Below, piece by piece: positions 1 through 6,676 of a DNA stretch of 10,817 nucleotides (its first letter is position 1; every line of letters begins with the position of its first letter). Under the pieces are notes generated by a model. That model was not told the DNA's origin. It ran no database searches and saw only the letters and a list, made by a program, of their open reading frames with translations. The DNA is from Bifidobacteriaceae bacterium (lineage in GTDB: Bacteria > Actinomycetota > Actinomycetes > Actinomycetales > WQXJ01), in contig JAITJY010000196.1 in NCBI GenBank assembly GCA_031278675.1, positions 1 to 10,817 on the forward strand, read 5' to 3'. A program made the position numbers and the translations under genes.

Positions 1-310
1 TCCCGCTCGTCGGTCGTCCGGACTTCGGCCTCGCGCTGCGCCTCAAACCCCGCAGAGGGGCGGGCCGCCAACGCCCTGTACGGCCCCAACGGAGTGTCCT
101 CCCCGAGTGTCGTCCAATCCCGCGCCAGCGGCGCGTCCCCCAAAACCGCATTCCCGTCCTGCGTCGCAGGACCGGCGCTCGGCGGCGACGACGCCACCGG
201 CGGGGGGTCGCCGGTGCAACCCCCGCCATGGTTACGGCCACCAAGGCCAGCGCGCACACCGCGACGCGCCCTGGCGGTGTCCTACCTGACACAGCGCCAG
301 TGGACCTCAT
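1..310 (-). pseudogene. secreted Ala/Pro-rich protein, N-terminal part, frameshifted, runs off the window
   Basis: Read on the minus strand from ATG 310. The ATG overlaps the stop of the upstream gene as ATGA, the usual sign of translational coupling. The first codons give a good signal peptide: a basic n-region (about residues 1-16), a hydrophobic core reading VCALALVAVTMAGV, then APAT. After a C6 run (G6 at 202-207 on the plus strand) this frame becomes an implausible Arg/Trp-rich stretch. One extra C in the run would move reading into a frame of ordinary composition (…VASSPPSAGPATQDGNAV…, later GEDTPLGPYRALAARPSAGF) that stays open to base 1. I read this as one gene with a one-base deletion in a homopolymer: true decay, phase variation or a sequencing error. 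I do not recognise the mature domain, and the 3' end lies outside the window. Confidence 0.45.
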
Positions 311-773
311 GTCGTGTAGCGGTCGCAGTAGCAAGCTCCCCCGCCCTTCTTGATGTGCTTGATCCAGTTGTGGGTGACAGGGCCGTAGTAGCCGTCACTC
401 GCGATGTACCGATTGACCGACTTTTGCACCTGACTCATCGCGGCCCGAGTGTTCGCACCGAACTTACCGTCCCAAGCGATGCTCTTGCCGTAGCAGCCCC
501 TGAGCATCTGTTGCTCAATGCTCACCGCGTCATTCCACGAGTGATTGTAGACACTGATCTCGCCGTAGCGGTCCGCCCAGAGTGTTGCTGTAACCCTTCG
601 ACGGGACGCAGACATTGTTTGGAGCTGTGGCCGAGGCGGAACCTGGTTCTTCTGGGTGTTCCGCTGCGGCAAGCGCAGGGACAGGAGGACCACGATCGTC
701 AAGACCCGGCCCAAATCCGCTGCTGGGTTCGGCCCATGGTCCGGTGCTTGGTTTGGTGCATAGTTCGGTGCAT
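307..773 (-). pseudogene. small secreted protein with a peptidoglycan-binding-like domain, multiply frameshifted
   Basis: The 3' part (about 580-307) encodes a recognisable peptidoglycan-binding-like fold with two DG-x-x-G-x-x-T units, WDGKFGANTRAAM and SDGYYGPVTHNW, followed by a Cys-containing tail GGGACYCDRYTT. Upstream, the expected parts occur in order but in different frames. A basic start (MHRTMHQTKHRTMGRTQQ from ATG 773) is in one frame, a hydrophobic core VLTIVVLLSL in the next, and ALAAAEHPEEPGSASAT…CVPSKGYSNTL in the third. The frame then returns to WADRYGEISVYNHSW. Breaks fall near 705, 674 and 580; the first two are each repaired by one extra G. A complete product would be a secreted wall-associated protein of about 150 aa. 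A TTG at 786 gives an unbroken 159-aa frame, but its N-terminus lacks a convincing signal peptide. The gene is divergent from the response regulator and coupled to the downstream minus-strand gene. Confidence 0.55.
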
Positions 774-861
774 GGTTGCCGTTCAAACCTGGGTGGTGTT
801 GCGGGGACGTATGGGCTTTTCGATACGGCGGCGATATGCCCCGGCTGGCAGACTTGAAGCC
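774..861. promoter_or_regulatory. divergent intergenic region between the PG-binding gene and the response regulator
   Basis: This is an 88-base gap between the minus-strand start (ATG 773) and the plus-strand regulator start (GTG 862). By position it should hold the promoters of both units. I see no confident -35/-10 pair and no strong Shine-Dalgarno in front of GTG 862. ATG 811 is in frame with the regulator but would add 17 residues before the conserved receiver start. Confidence 0.35.
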
Positions 862-1542
862 GTGCGCGTGCTGATAGTCGAAGACGAGCCCTATCTGGCC
901 GAGGCGATCCGCGACGGCCTGCGCCTGGAGGCGATCGCCGCTGACATCGCGCTCGACGGTTATGCCGCACTGGAGTTGTTGGACGTGAACAGCTACGACA
1001 TCGCCGTCTTGGACCGGGACGTTCCTGGACCCAGCGGAGATGAGATCGCCCAGCGGATCATCGCGGCGGGCAGCGGCCTGCCGATCCTGATGTTGACTGC
1101 CGCCAGCCGGATGGATGACAAGGCGTCCGGGTTTGAACTCGGGGCTGACGACTATCTGACCAAACCCTTCGACCTGCGTGAGCTGGTGTTACGGATCAGG
1201 GCGTTGGACCGGCGCCGGGCGCGCCCCCGGCCGCCGGTGTGGGAGGTGGCCGGGCTGCGCCTCGACCCGTTCCGCCGTGAGGTGTTCCGCGACGGGCGTT
1301 ATGTGGCCCTGACCCGCAAGCAGTTCGCTGTCCTTGAGGTGTTGATGGCCGCCCAAGGCGGTGTCATCAGCGCTGAGGAACTGCTGGCCAAAGCGTGGGA
1401 TGAGAACGCGGACCCGTTCACCAACGCGGTCCGGATCACGGTGTCCGCGCTGCGCAAACGGCTCGGCGAGCCGTGGCTGATCACCACCGTGCCGGGTGTC
1501 GGCTACCGCATCGAAGCCGGCGCCGGTGAGGCAAATGGTTAG
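862..1542 (+). CDS. OmpR/PhoB-family response regulator
   Basis: A 226-aa DNA-binding response regulator, the output half of a two-component system with the kinase that follows. The receiver domain (about 1-112) has the acidic pair E7/D8, phosphoacceptor D51 (in IAVLDRDVPG), T79 and K101 (DDYLTKPFD). The winged-helix effector domain (about 126-216) has the typical ALTRKQFAVLEVL and VRITVSALRKRLG helices and ends ITTVPGVGYRIE. I chose GTG 862 because family members begin at MRVLIVEDEP. The frame is open back to 94, but that extension is Arg/Pro-rich and lies over the minus-strand genes. The stop TAG overlaps an ATG (ATGGTTAG), a coupling signal that is duplicated just downstream. Target genes are not evident, although the divergent secreted-protein genes are natural candidates. 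Confidence 0.95.
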   Translation: MRVLIVEDEPYLAEAIRDGLRLEAIAADIALDGYAALELLDVNSYDIAVLDRDVPGPSGDEIAQRIIAAGSGLPILMLTAASRMDDKASGFELGADDYLTKPFDLRELVLRIRALDRRRARPRPPVWEVAGLRLDPFRREVFRDGRYVALTRKQFAVLEVLMAAQGGVISAEELLAKAWDENADPFTNAVRITVSALRKRLGEPWLITTVPGVGYRIEAGAGEANG

Positions 1543-1617
1543 GCCAGCGGGTGTGAGCACGGCTCGGCCAGCCGCTGTCAGCACGGCTCGGCGGGCCGGT
1601 GAGGCAAATGGTTAGGC
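1522..1617 (+). repeat. 73-bp partial tandem duplication at the RR/HK junction
   Basis: A 23-base perfect repeat occurs at 1522-1544 and again at 1595-1617, 73 bases apart. Each copy carries GGTGAGG followed by the overlapping signal ATGGTTAG. Similarity continues patchily to the right (GTGTGAGC in both). A shorter repeat, AGCACGGCTCGGC, lies inside at 1556-1568 and 1580-1592, 24 bases apart. The simplest reading is that the regulator stop and the kinase start originally overlapped in one copy and that duplication separated them. Confidence 0.85.
1535..1615 (+). CDS. 26-aa relay ORF between response regulator and kinase
   Basis: ATG 1535 overlaps the regulator stop, and TAG 1613-1615 overlaps the kinase ATG 1608, both within the same ATGGTTAG octamer. 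The peptide begins MVRPAGVSTARPAAVSTARR and ends AGEANG. It is Ala/Arg-rich and contains a VSTAR repeat from the 24-base internal duplication. Its start has the same upstream GGTGAGG as the kinase start. It is probably a by-product of the duplication. It may still be translated and hand ribosomes from the regulator to the kinase. No function of the peptide itself is proposed. Confidence 0.35.
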   Translation: MVRPAGVSTARPAAVSTARRAGEANG

Positions 1618-2720
1618 GGGCCGGTGTGAGCGCCCGCCTCCAACTGACGCTGAGCTATGTGGCGTTGGTGGTGATCGCCGGAGCGCTGCTGCTGGCAGTG
1701 GTGTGGGTGTTCCTGCTGCGCTACGTCCCGCCGGAGGCGGTCACAATTCCGGCCAACGCCCCCGGCGGCGACCGCGCTGCGTTGCCGGAACTGTTCATTC
1801 CAGGCCGGGGCGACCTGTGGCAGGCGTTCTGGCCCAAAGCCGCTCTAGCGCTGGCAGCGCTGGTCGCGTTCGGCCTGGTTGGCGGCTGGGTGCTCGCCGG
1901 ACGCATGCTGGCCCCACTGAAACGCATCACTGACGCCACTCGCCTAGCCTCGACCGGCTCGCTCTCCCACCGGATCAACCTGGCGGGACGCGGCGACGAG
2001 TTCCGGGAACTGGCTGACGCCTTCGACACGATGCTGGAAAGGATCGAGACCCAAGTTGGCGCACACCGCCGGTTCGCGGCCAACGCCTCCCACGAACTGC
2101 GCACCCCGCTGGCAATCACCCAGTCCATGCTGGATGCGGCCCGCAACGACCCGGACCGGGACACCGACCAACTGCTAGCCAGGCTCCACGCGGTCAACGC
2201 CAGAGCCATCGCGCTGACGGAGGCTCTGCTCACCCTCGCCCGCGCCGACCAACGCTCCTTCACCAATCAGCCCGTGGACCTGTCCCTGCTCGCAGAAGAA
2301 GCCGTCGAACTCCTTCTACCCCTGGCGACCAAGAACGGTGTGGCCATCGAAACGTCCGGCTGTGTCGGCATCGTCCACGGTTCGCCGACGCTGCTGTGTC
2401 AGGTCGTCGTAAACCTGGCCCACAACGGCATTGTCCACAACCTCCCTGCGGGCGGCACGGTAGAGATCCACACGGCTTGCGCGGACGGGACCGCGACGCT
2501 CACCGTCAAGAACACCGGCAGCGTCCTTGCCCCCGAGGTAGTGGCCACGTTGACCGAGCCGTTCCAACGCGGCCAGCGCATCCGCGCTCAGCACGCCGGA
2601 ACCGGTTTGGGTTTGGCGATTGTCAAGAGCATCGTCCAAGCTCACGACGGCGTTGTGACCCTGAGGCCGATGCCGTCCGGCGGGCTACGAGCCGAAGTCC
2701 GGCTACCTGCCACCCAGTAG
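1608..2720 (+). CDS. membrane sensor histidine kinase
   Basis: A 370-aa sensor kinase paired with the regulator upstream. TM1 spans about 15-38. A short extracytoplasmic loop follows (about 39-74, PPEAVTIPAN…LFIPGRGDLW), then TM2 (about 76-98). A HAMP linker runs from GRMLAPLKRITDA to about 150. The HisKA motif SHELRTPLAI has the phosphorylated His at 162. The ATPase domain has an N-box NLAHNGIVHN (N269, N273), a G1 region VKNTGS where the usual Asp is Asn, and the G2 box GTGLGLAIVKSI (331-342). ATG 1608 is preferred because it mirrors the ancestral overlap with the regulator stop. GTG 1599 is in frame and would add three residues. The short sensor loop suggests detection of a membrane or envelope signal rather than a folded periplasmic ligand domain; that is inference. 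Confidence 0.95.
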   Translation: MVRRAGVSARLQLTLSYVALVVIAGALLLAVVWVFLLRYVPPEAVTIPANAPGGDRAALPELFIPGRGDLWQAFWPKAALALAALVAFGLVGGWVLAGRMLAPLKRITDATRLASTGSLSHRINLAGRGDEFRELADAFDTMLERIETQVGAHRRFAANASHELRTPLAITQSMLDAARNDPDRDTDQLLARLHAVNARAIALTEALLTLARADQRSFTNQPVDLSLLAEEAVELLLPLATKNGVAIETSGCVGIVHGSPTLLCQVVVNLAHNGIVHNLPAGGTVEIHTACADGTATLTVKNTGSVLAPEVVATLTEPFQRGQRIRAQHAGTGLGLAIVKSIVQAHDGVVTLRPMPSGGLRAEVRLPATQ

Positions 2721-2832
2721 GTCGCGCCACAAGTCGCGGCGGCGCCGCCGGAAGTCAATCACGAGTCCACGAATCCGGGCCCGAAGCTGCCCCTGACACC
2801 CAGGCTCACACGGCTCCTTCCGCCTCGCCGCA

Positions 2833-2870
2833 GGATCCGGAGGCTGGGCCGTAACCCATCCCCCGGATCC
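2833..2870. terminator. inverted repeat between convergent genes, candidate bidirectional terminator
   Basis: GGATCCGG (2833-2840) and CCGGATCC (2863-2870) are perfect inverse complements. The 22-base loop can form an inner TGGG/CCCA stem. It lies between the convergent kinase and flavoprotein genes. There is no T-run, which is common for actinobacterial hairpin terminators. A loop-less palindrome CGGCGGCGCCGCCG also occurs at 2737-2750. The rest of 2721-2912 shows no gene. Confidence 0.4.
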
Positions 2871-2912
2871 AGCGACGGGGCCGGTTTCTGCTTGGCGCCG
2901 CTGAACGGGTCG

Positions 2913-4763
2913 CTACAACGTCGCTAGATCGCGTCCTAGCAGGTAGGACAGCGTGCAGCAGACACCGCCCATGTTCTGCCCCGGAATCACAAAGTTGTAG
3001 GTCGTCGCATAGAAGTCGCCGGTCATGATGCCGGTGTTGTACAGGCCCTCGATGGGACTGTCATCCTCGGCGCAGACCTGCATCTTGTCGTTGGTGCGCA
3101 AGCCACCACAGATCGTCAAGAAAGTCGACGAACTGACGGAGAACCTGGTGCAAGCCCCAAAGAAAGGCCCAGTTTCAATTGGGTAAAGCACTTCGGCCTT
3201 GACGTGGAATTCGTCATCGTTGCCCTGCTTGGCATATTTGGTGTAGTTGGCGATGGACTCCTTCGCGGCCTCAACGTCCACGTTCGGATAAACCTCTTTG
3301 ATCTGCGCCAGCACTTCATCAATTGTGTCGCCCCTGAATCGCGTCTTGAGCGGATTCGGGTCAGGAGCTCCCAGGATCATTCCAGAACCCGGCTCAGCGG
3401 CGGCGGCGTCCTCCCACGAGGCGATCATCTGATCAGGGGTCAGCGTCATTCCGAACATGTCCCACACCTCCCTCGTGCGGGCATAGTCCGAATCCCAGAC
3501 CGTGAAAGCGAACTTGTTCGGTAGGTTGAGCAACGCCACACCACCGTGCCCAAAGTTGACCGTCTCGTTCTGGAAACGATGCCCGGTTTCGTCGAGGTTG
3601 ATCCCCCAGCAGTTACCTTGGGTGAAATCGACCGCCGGGACGGCAGAGTTGATCATCGGGGCGTTGGGGTTCTTCTGCCAGGCGGCACCGATCCACAGCC
3701 CCATCTTCTGCCCGTCACCTGGATACAGGCCGGTGTAGTTGAGGGTGATGTCGAAGTTGGGGGCCTCTGCCCAATCCCAGGTGATTACATCTTTGTAGAT
3801 CTTGTACGTCCAGGGCGCATACTTGGCCATCATGTCGCGGTTGAGGGAGAAGTCGCCCGTCGCCAGGACAATGGCCTTGTTAGCGACGTATTTGACGTAG
3901 CTGCCGTCCTGGCGCTGTGCCACCACGGCCTCCACCCGTCCGCTTTGCCCATTGGGCTGCCCACCGCGTATCAGATACAGGGCGCGCGTGTCGTAGTCGA
4001 TAGTGCCGCCCTTTTCTGTGAATATGTCCGCATAAGCTTGGACAATCATGGGCGCGCCCTCCAAGGCGCCCCCAGAACCGTCTTCGGCGTAGAAGTTGTG
4101 GGACGCTTGAGGGGCATCAAGGATTCCGTCAGGGTCCCAGTAGCCGGGCTCCAGCCCTGGATGCAGCCCCTTTGTCGCCATGATATCAATCATCCAGTCC
4201 ATTGATTCAGCGCTGGCGTTGCGCCACTTGGCCCAAAGCTTCTGGTTCTGGAGATAGGCGCCGGAGATCTCCTCGACCTTGAAGAGGTGGTCGCACAGCG
4301 GCGAGTCCTTGTCGAAGTCGATCCCCACTTCCTTTTGGTACTTCGAGCCGATTGCTGTGTTGGAGCCACCGCGAGCGACGGGATGGGAACTGGCCGAAAG
4401 CATACGCACGTCGCCGCCTGATTCCTGGCAGGAAACCGCTGTGCACAGGCCCGAGGGACCCGAACCGACAATGACTATGTCGGCCGTGTAGGTCTCGACG
4501 ATCTCGTCATCAGAAACCGGATCCATGGGAATCTCGAAACTCCACTTCATGTCCAGCGAGTCGGCCGTCAAAACGGTGTCGCCGCTGACGGCATTCGCTG
4601 TGGGGGTGGTGGCTGCCTCTTCTTCTTTTGTCTCGGGGCTACAGCCGGCCAAACCGGCCAAAGCCGCAGTGCCGCCCACAGCCGCTGCGCCACCCAAGAA
4701 TGCTCTTCTGGAAACTTCTGTGTTTTCCCCTTGACGGCGGGGATTGCCGCGCTTCTTTGCCAT
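2913..4763 (-). CDS. Tat-exported lipoprotein FAD-dependent reductase (fumarate reductase flavoprotein-like), 616 aa
   Basis: A flavoprotein of the FAD_binding_2 / soluble fumarate reductase-like superfamily. The N-terminus has a twin-arginine signal (SRRAFLGG, R19-R20), a hydrophobic stretch and a lipobox LAGC with Cys41. This predicts a lipoprotein on the outer face of the membrane. The Rossmann motif GSGPSG is at 100-105 and RGGSNTAIGS at 131-140. The central region has DETGHRFQNE, and the C-terminal FAD cap has GGLRTND near 553 and the ending NFVIPGQNMGG…LLGRDLA. The lead-in MKWSFEIPMDP before the FAD domain is typical of the long Coriobacteriia paralogues. There is no FMN-binding or haem domain, so electrons must come from a separate partner that is not in this window. 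The substrate cannot be predicted; relatives reduce C=C bonds of diverse organic acceptors. It is divergent from the LuxR gene. ATG 4763 has only a weak Shine-Dalgarno. Confidence 0.93.
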   Translation of the reverse strand: MAKKRGNPRRQGENTEVSRRAFLGGAAAVGGTAALAGLAGCSPETKEEEAATTPTANAVSGDTVLTADSLDMKWSFEIPMDPVSDDEIVETYTADIVIVGSGPSGLCTAVSCQESGGDVRMLSASSHPVARGGSNTAIGSKYQKEVGIDFDKDSPLCDHLFKVEEISGAYLQNQKLWAKWRNASAESMDWMIDIMATKGLHPGLEPGYWDPDGILDAPQASHNFYAEDGSGGALEGAPMIVQAYADIFTEKGGTIDYDTRALYLIRGGQPNGQSGRVEAVVAQRQDGSYVKYVANKAIVLATGDFSLNRDMMAKYAPWTYKIYKDVITWDWAEAPNFDITLNYTGLYPGDGQKMGLWIGAAWQKNPNAPMINSAVPAVDFTQGNCWGINLDETGHRFQNETVNFGHGGVALLNLPNKFAFTVWDSDYARTREVWDMFGMTLTPDQMIASWEDAAAAEPGSGMILGAPDPNPLKTRFRGDTIDEVLAQIKEVYPNVDVEAAKESIANYTKYAKQGNDDEFHVKAEVLYPIETGPFFGACTRFSVSSSTFLTICGGLRTNDKMQVCAEDDSPIEGLYNTGIMTGDFYATTYNFVIPGQNMGGVCCTLSYLLGRDLATL

Positions 4764-4816
4764 GTCCGCCGACGATACTCCCGCTAACTACCCGGCGGTA
4801 CCCCTTGGGAGTGGGT

Positions 4817-4834
4817 TGTGACCAGACTGTGACC
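4817..4834. promoter_or_regulatory. TGTGACC direct repeat, 11-base period, candidate operator
   Basis: TGTGACC occurs at 4817-4823 and 4828-4834 on the plus strand; on the minus strand it reads GGTCACA-N4-GGTCACA. The 11-base period places both copies on the same face of the helix, as for a tandem-binding regulator. The site lies 54-71 bases upstream of the flavoprotein 1 start. Confidence 0.35.
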
Positions 4835-4845
4835 TAGCGATGATT

Positions 4846-4989
4846 ATGCTCCACCAATCCGGTGAGACAAGACGCGCGGTCCCGGGCGGAGCGGAGGGAT
4901 CCGCGCGGAACACCCGTGTCATTGAGGTGCGGTTCGACGGACATTCCTTCGAAGTCGACACCATCGGTGATACTTCGCTCATGTGTTAG
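4846..4989 (+). CDS. possible 47-aa ORF, uncertain
   Basis: ATG 4846 to TAG 4989. The first half is basic and Gly/Arg-rich and lies over the strong hairpin. The second half (RVIEVRFDGHSFEVDTIGDT) has an ordinary protein-like composition with alternating hydrophobics. There is no Shine-Dalgarno at the start, and I recognise no family. It could be a gene remnant, a leader peptide or chance. Confidence 0.15.
   Translation: MLHQSGETRRAVPGGAEGSARNTRVIEVRFDGHSFEVDTIGDTSLMC
4873..4907. other. strong GC-rich hairpin in the divergent region
   Basis: CGCGCGGTCCC (4873-4883) pairs with GGGATCCGCGCG (4896-4907), giving eleven base pairs with T4900 bulged and a 12-base loop. No T-run follows on either strand. 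It may be a terminator or attenuator in a LuxR leader, or an insulating element between the two divergent units. Confidence 0.45.
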
Positions 4990-5069
4990 GGTGCTGTTCC
5001 ACCGGAAGGTCGGGGTGCGCCCACACGTCTATGCTGACGGCTCGGTTCGGAGCGACGGACCAGCTACCG

Positions 5070-5076
5070 AGGAGGG
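5070..5076 (+). promoter_or_regulatory. Shine-Dalgarno deciding the LuxR start
   Basis: AGGAGGG ends three bases before ATG 5080. This favours ATG 5080 over the in-frame TTG 5077, which directly abuts the site. Confidence 0.8.
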
Positions 5077-5079
5077 TTG

Positions 5080-6522
5080 ATGGCCAGGACGGACACCCGA
5101 TCGTTGTTCGATACGCTGATACAACAGTGGCGCGGGGCTCCGACCCGGTGGCTTTGCTTCGCCGCACTGCTGGCGTGGATATTCGGTCTGTATTGGAGTG
5201 ATCTGTTCGCCTCGCAGATGGCAACCCAGGAGTTCGATTTCCTCGAACTGCGTGCCCTGTGGCTCGGTGCGGAAGCGGTTACCCTGATCGGTGTCTATGT
5301 GATAGTGGAAGCGATCATCGCCAGGGAACGAACCGCTTCGATCATCGCGGGAACCATGTTGTTCGCCGGAACGGTGGTGATCTTGTTCGTTCCGGGTGAT
5401 GACGGGTCGGCACCGACGAAACTCGTCGGAGTGGTTCTCACCAGCCTGGGAAGCGCTCTGCTCTTGGTGGTTCTCGGTATAGGATTCGCACGCAAGGGGC
5501 CCAAGGCGTTGCTCGTCAACGTCGCCCTCGCATTGTTGATCGCCTCGGCATGCGACACCGTTCTGCTCTACCTTCCACATGCCGTACAGCCGATGCTGGT
5601 GTCGCTGTTGCCGATCGCCTGTAGCGGCTGCATCGTTTTGGGCAAAACCGAATGGTCGGCCAAGCCCGTCACTGCGAGAACCGTCGACGACCCATCTTCG
5701 AAGACGGCAGGTATCATTCGCGCCATCGTCCTACCGTTGATCGTCGGTGTCGCCTATGGACTGATGCAACGCCTGACCGGCGACGTCTACACCTCGGGAG
5801 CAGCCGAAGTGAACGGCGCGACGGTCATCTCGATCTTCCTGTCCGCAGTGCTCATAGGCCTCGCAGCGCTGATCTTCGATTCGCGTAAGCTGATAAAGCT
5901 CGTATGCTTCGCGGCGATTCCGACCATCGGAATCGCCTTCGTGATACTGCCGATCTTCTCCGATGCCTTCGAAGCGGTGCAGGCTATCTGCATCATCGGT
6001 TTCAACAGTTTCTATTTCATGGTCTGGGCTCTTTGGTCCGGCGACCCGGGAAAAGCGGGTTTGCCCCGGCGGTTCGTGCTCGGGTTGTGCGTTCTTGTCG
6101 CTTCGGAGTCGCTGGGATCCATCGTGGGTTCGCGTATCGTCACGGTCGTCAACGAGACCGGTGCGACGCTTGCCGTGGTGTCGGTCATCGTCGTGTATTT
6201 GCTGCTGATGGCGGCGATCCTATCGTTCGATCGCTCGAACAGGACAATGATGGAGGAAGCCGGACGCGTCGCTGCGGGCGATGCGGCTTCGCCGATCCCA
6301 AGAACTAGCGACGAGGATCTCGATGAATGGGTGCTCCGCTATCATCTTTCCGCCAGGGAAACGGACGTGTTCAAATTGCTTGCCAAGGGGCGGAACCGGG
6401 TATATATCTCAAAGGAACTCTTCATTTCGGATAACACGACGCGCACCCATATGAAGAGTATTTATCGGAAGCTGGACATCCATTCCCACCAGGAGTTGAT
6501 CGATCTGCTCGAAGGCAAGTGA
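5080..6522 (+). CDS. 12-TM membrane-embedded LuxR-type transcriptional regulator
   Basis: A 480-aa one-component regulator. Residues 1 to about 385 contain roughly twelve hydrophobic helices, from WLCFAALLAWIFGLYW through LWLGAEAVTLIGVYVIV to VVSVIVVYLLLMAAIL, resembling a transporter-like sensor domain. A charged linker follows. The cytoplasmic LuxR/GerE helix-turn-helix fills about 415-478, with LSARETDVFKLLAKGRN, the recognition region ISDNTTRTHMKSIYRKL, and DIHSHQELIDLL. No receiver domain is present. This architecture is heavily expanded in Eggerthella-type Coriobacteriia, where such genes often sit beside single oxidoreductases. Here it is divergent from one flavoprotein and convergent with a second. 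By inference the membrane half binds a substrate or related small molecule and the HTH controls the neighbouring reductases. Confidence 0.93.
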   Translation: MARTDTRSLFDTLIQQWRGAPTRWLCFAALLAWIFGLYWSDLFASQMATQEFDFLELRALWLGAEAVTLIGVYVIVEAIIARERTASIIAGTMLFAGTVVILFVPGDDGSAPTKLVGVVLTSLGSALLLVVLGIGFARKGPKALLVNVALALLIASACDTVLLYLPHAVQPMLVSLLPIACSGCIVLGKTEWSAKPVTARTVDDPSSKTAGIIRAIVLPLIVGVAYGLMQRLTGDVYTSGAAEVNGATVISIFLSAVLIGLAALIFDSRKLIKLVCFAAIPTIGIAFVILPIFSDAFEAVQAICIIGFNSFYFMVWALWSGDPGKAGLPRRFVLGLCVLVASESLGSIVGSRIVTVVNETGATLAVVSVIVVYLLLMAAILSFDRSNRTMMEEAGRVAAGDAASPIPRTSDEDLDEWVLRYHLSARETDVFKLLAKGRNRVYISKELFISDNTTRTHMKSIYRKLDIHSHQELIDLLEGK

Positions 6523-6583
6523 CCCGAACCATCGGATCGACACGGGTGCGCCAAGTGGTGTGCATGGACGGTCTGAACTATGG

Positions 6584-6611
6584 ACGGGACCCGCCCGAAG
6601 GCAGGTCCCGT
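6584..6611. terminator. hairpin terminator between convergent LuxR and flavoprotein 2 genes
   Basis: ACGGGACC (6584-6591) pairs perfectly with GGTCCCGT (6604-6611). An inner GCC/GGC stem closes a CGAA tetraloop, with one C-A mismatch between the stems. It begins 62 bases after the LuxR stop and lies downstream of both convergent genes. There is no T-tract. The rest of 6523-6676 shows no gene. Confidence 0.65.
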
Positions 6612-6676
6612 ATCCGGACCGAACGCAGCCTGAAGGCGGGTGCGCTGCGGAAATCCTTCGAATGGGTGGCGTGGTG

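Larger units (their letters stand above)
4764..5079. promoter_or_regulatory. 316-base divergent regulatory region, flavoprotein 1 / LuxR
   Basis: This region separates the two divergent starts and is long for a simple divergent promoter. It holds a direct repeat of TGTGACC (4817-4823, 4828-4834), an 11-bp GC-rich hairpin (4873-4907), the decamer CATCGGTGAT (4962-4971) that recurs upstream of flavoprotein 2, and a 47-codon ORF (4846-4989). TANNNT hexamers such as TAGGGT 4987 and TATGCT 5030 exist, but no convincing -35 box accompanies them. No promoter is called. Confidence 0.6.

Noticed and set aside
94..861. Open frame extending the response regulator upstream to 482 aa
   Set aside because: The extension is Arg/Pro/Cys-rich with no domain. 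It lies over minus-strand signal-peptide and PG-binding sequences, and the receiver domain has its canonical start at GTG 862.
530..970. Minus-strand 146-aa ORF
   Set aside because: Only its middle (about 580-674) looks real, as one frame of the broken PG-binding gene. The rest is antisense to the response regulator.
1721..2266. 181-aa minus-strand ORF antisense to the kinase
   Set aside because: Ser/Ala/Arg-rich shadow of the intact histidine kinase.
2396..2854. 152-aa plus-strand ORF reaching past the kinase stop
   Set aside because: Mostly another frame of the kinase; the Pro/Arg/Ser-rich tail over 2721-2854 shows no domain or start signal.
3546..4205. 219-aa plus-strand ORF antisense to flavoprotein 1
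   Set aside because: It is the complement of a gene with clear FAD and Tat motifs, has no start signal and no recognisable domain; a high-GC shadow.
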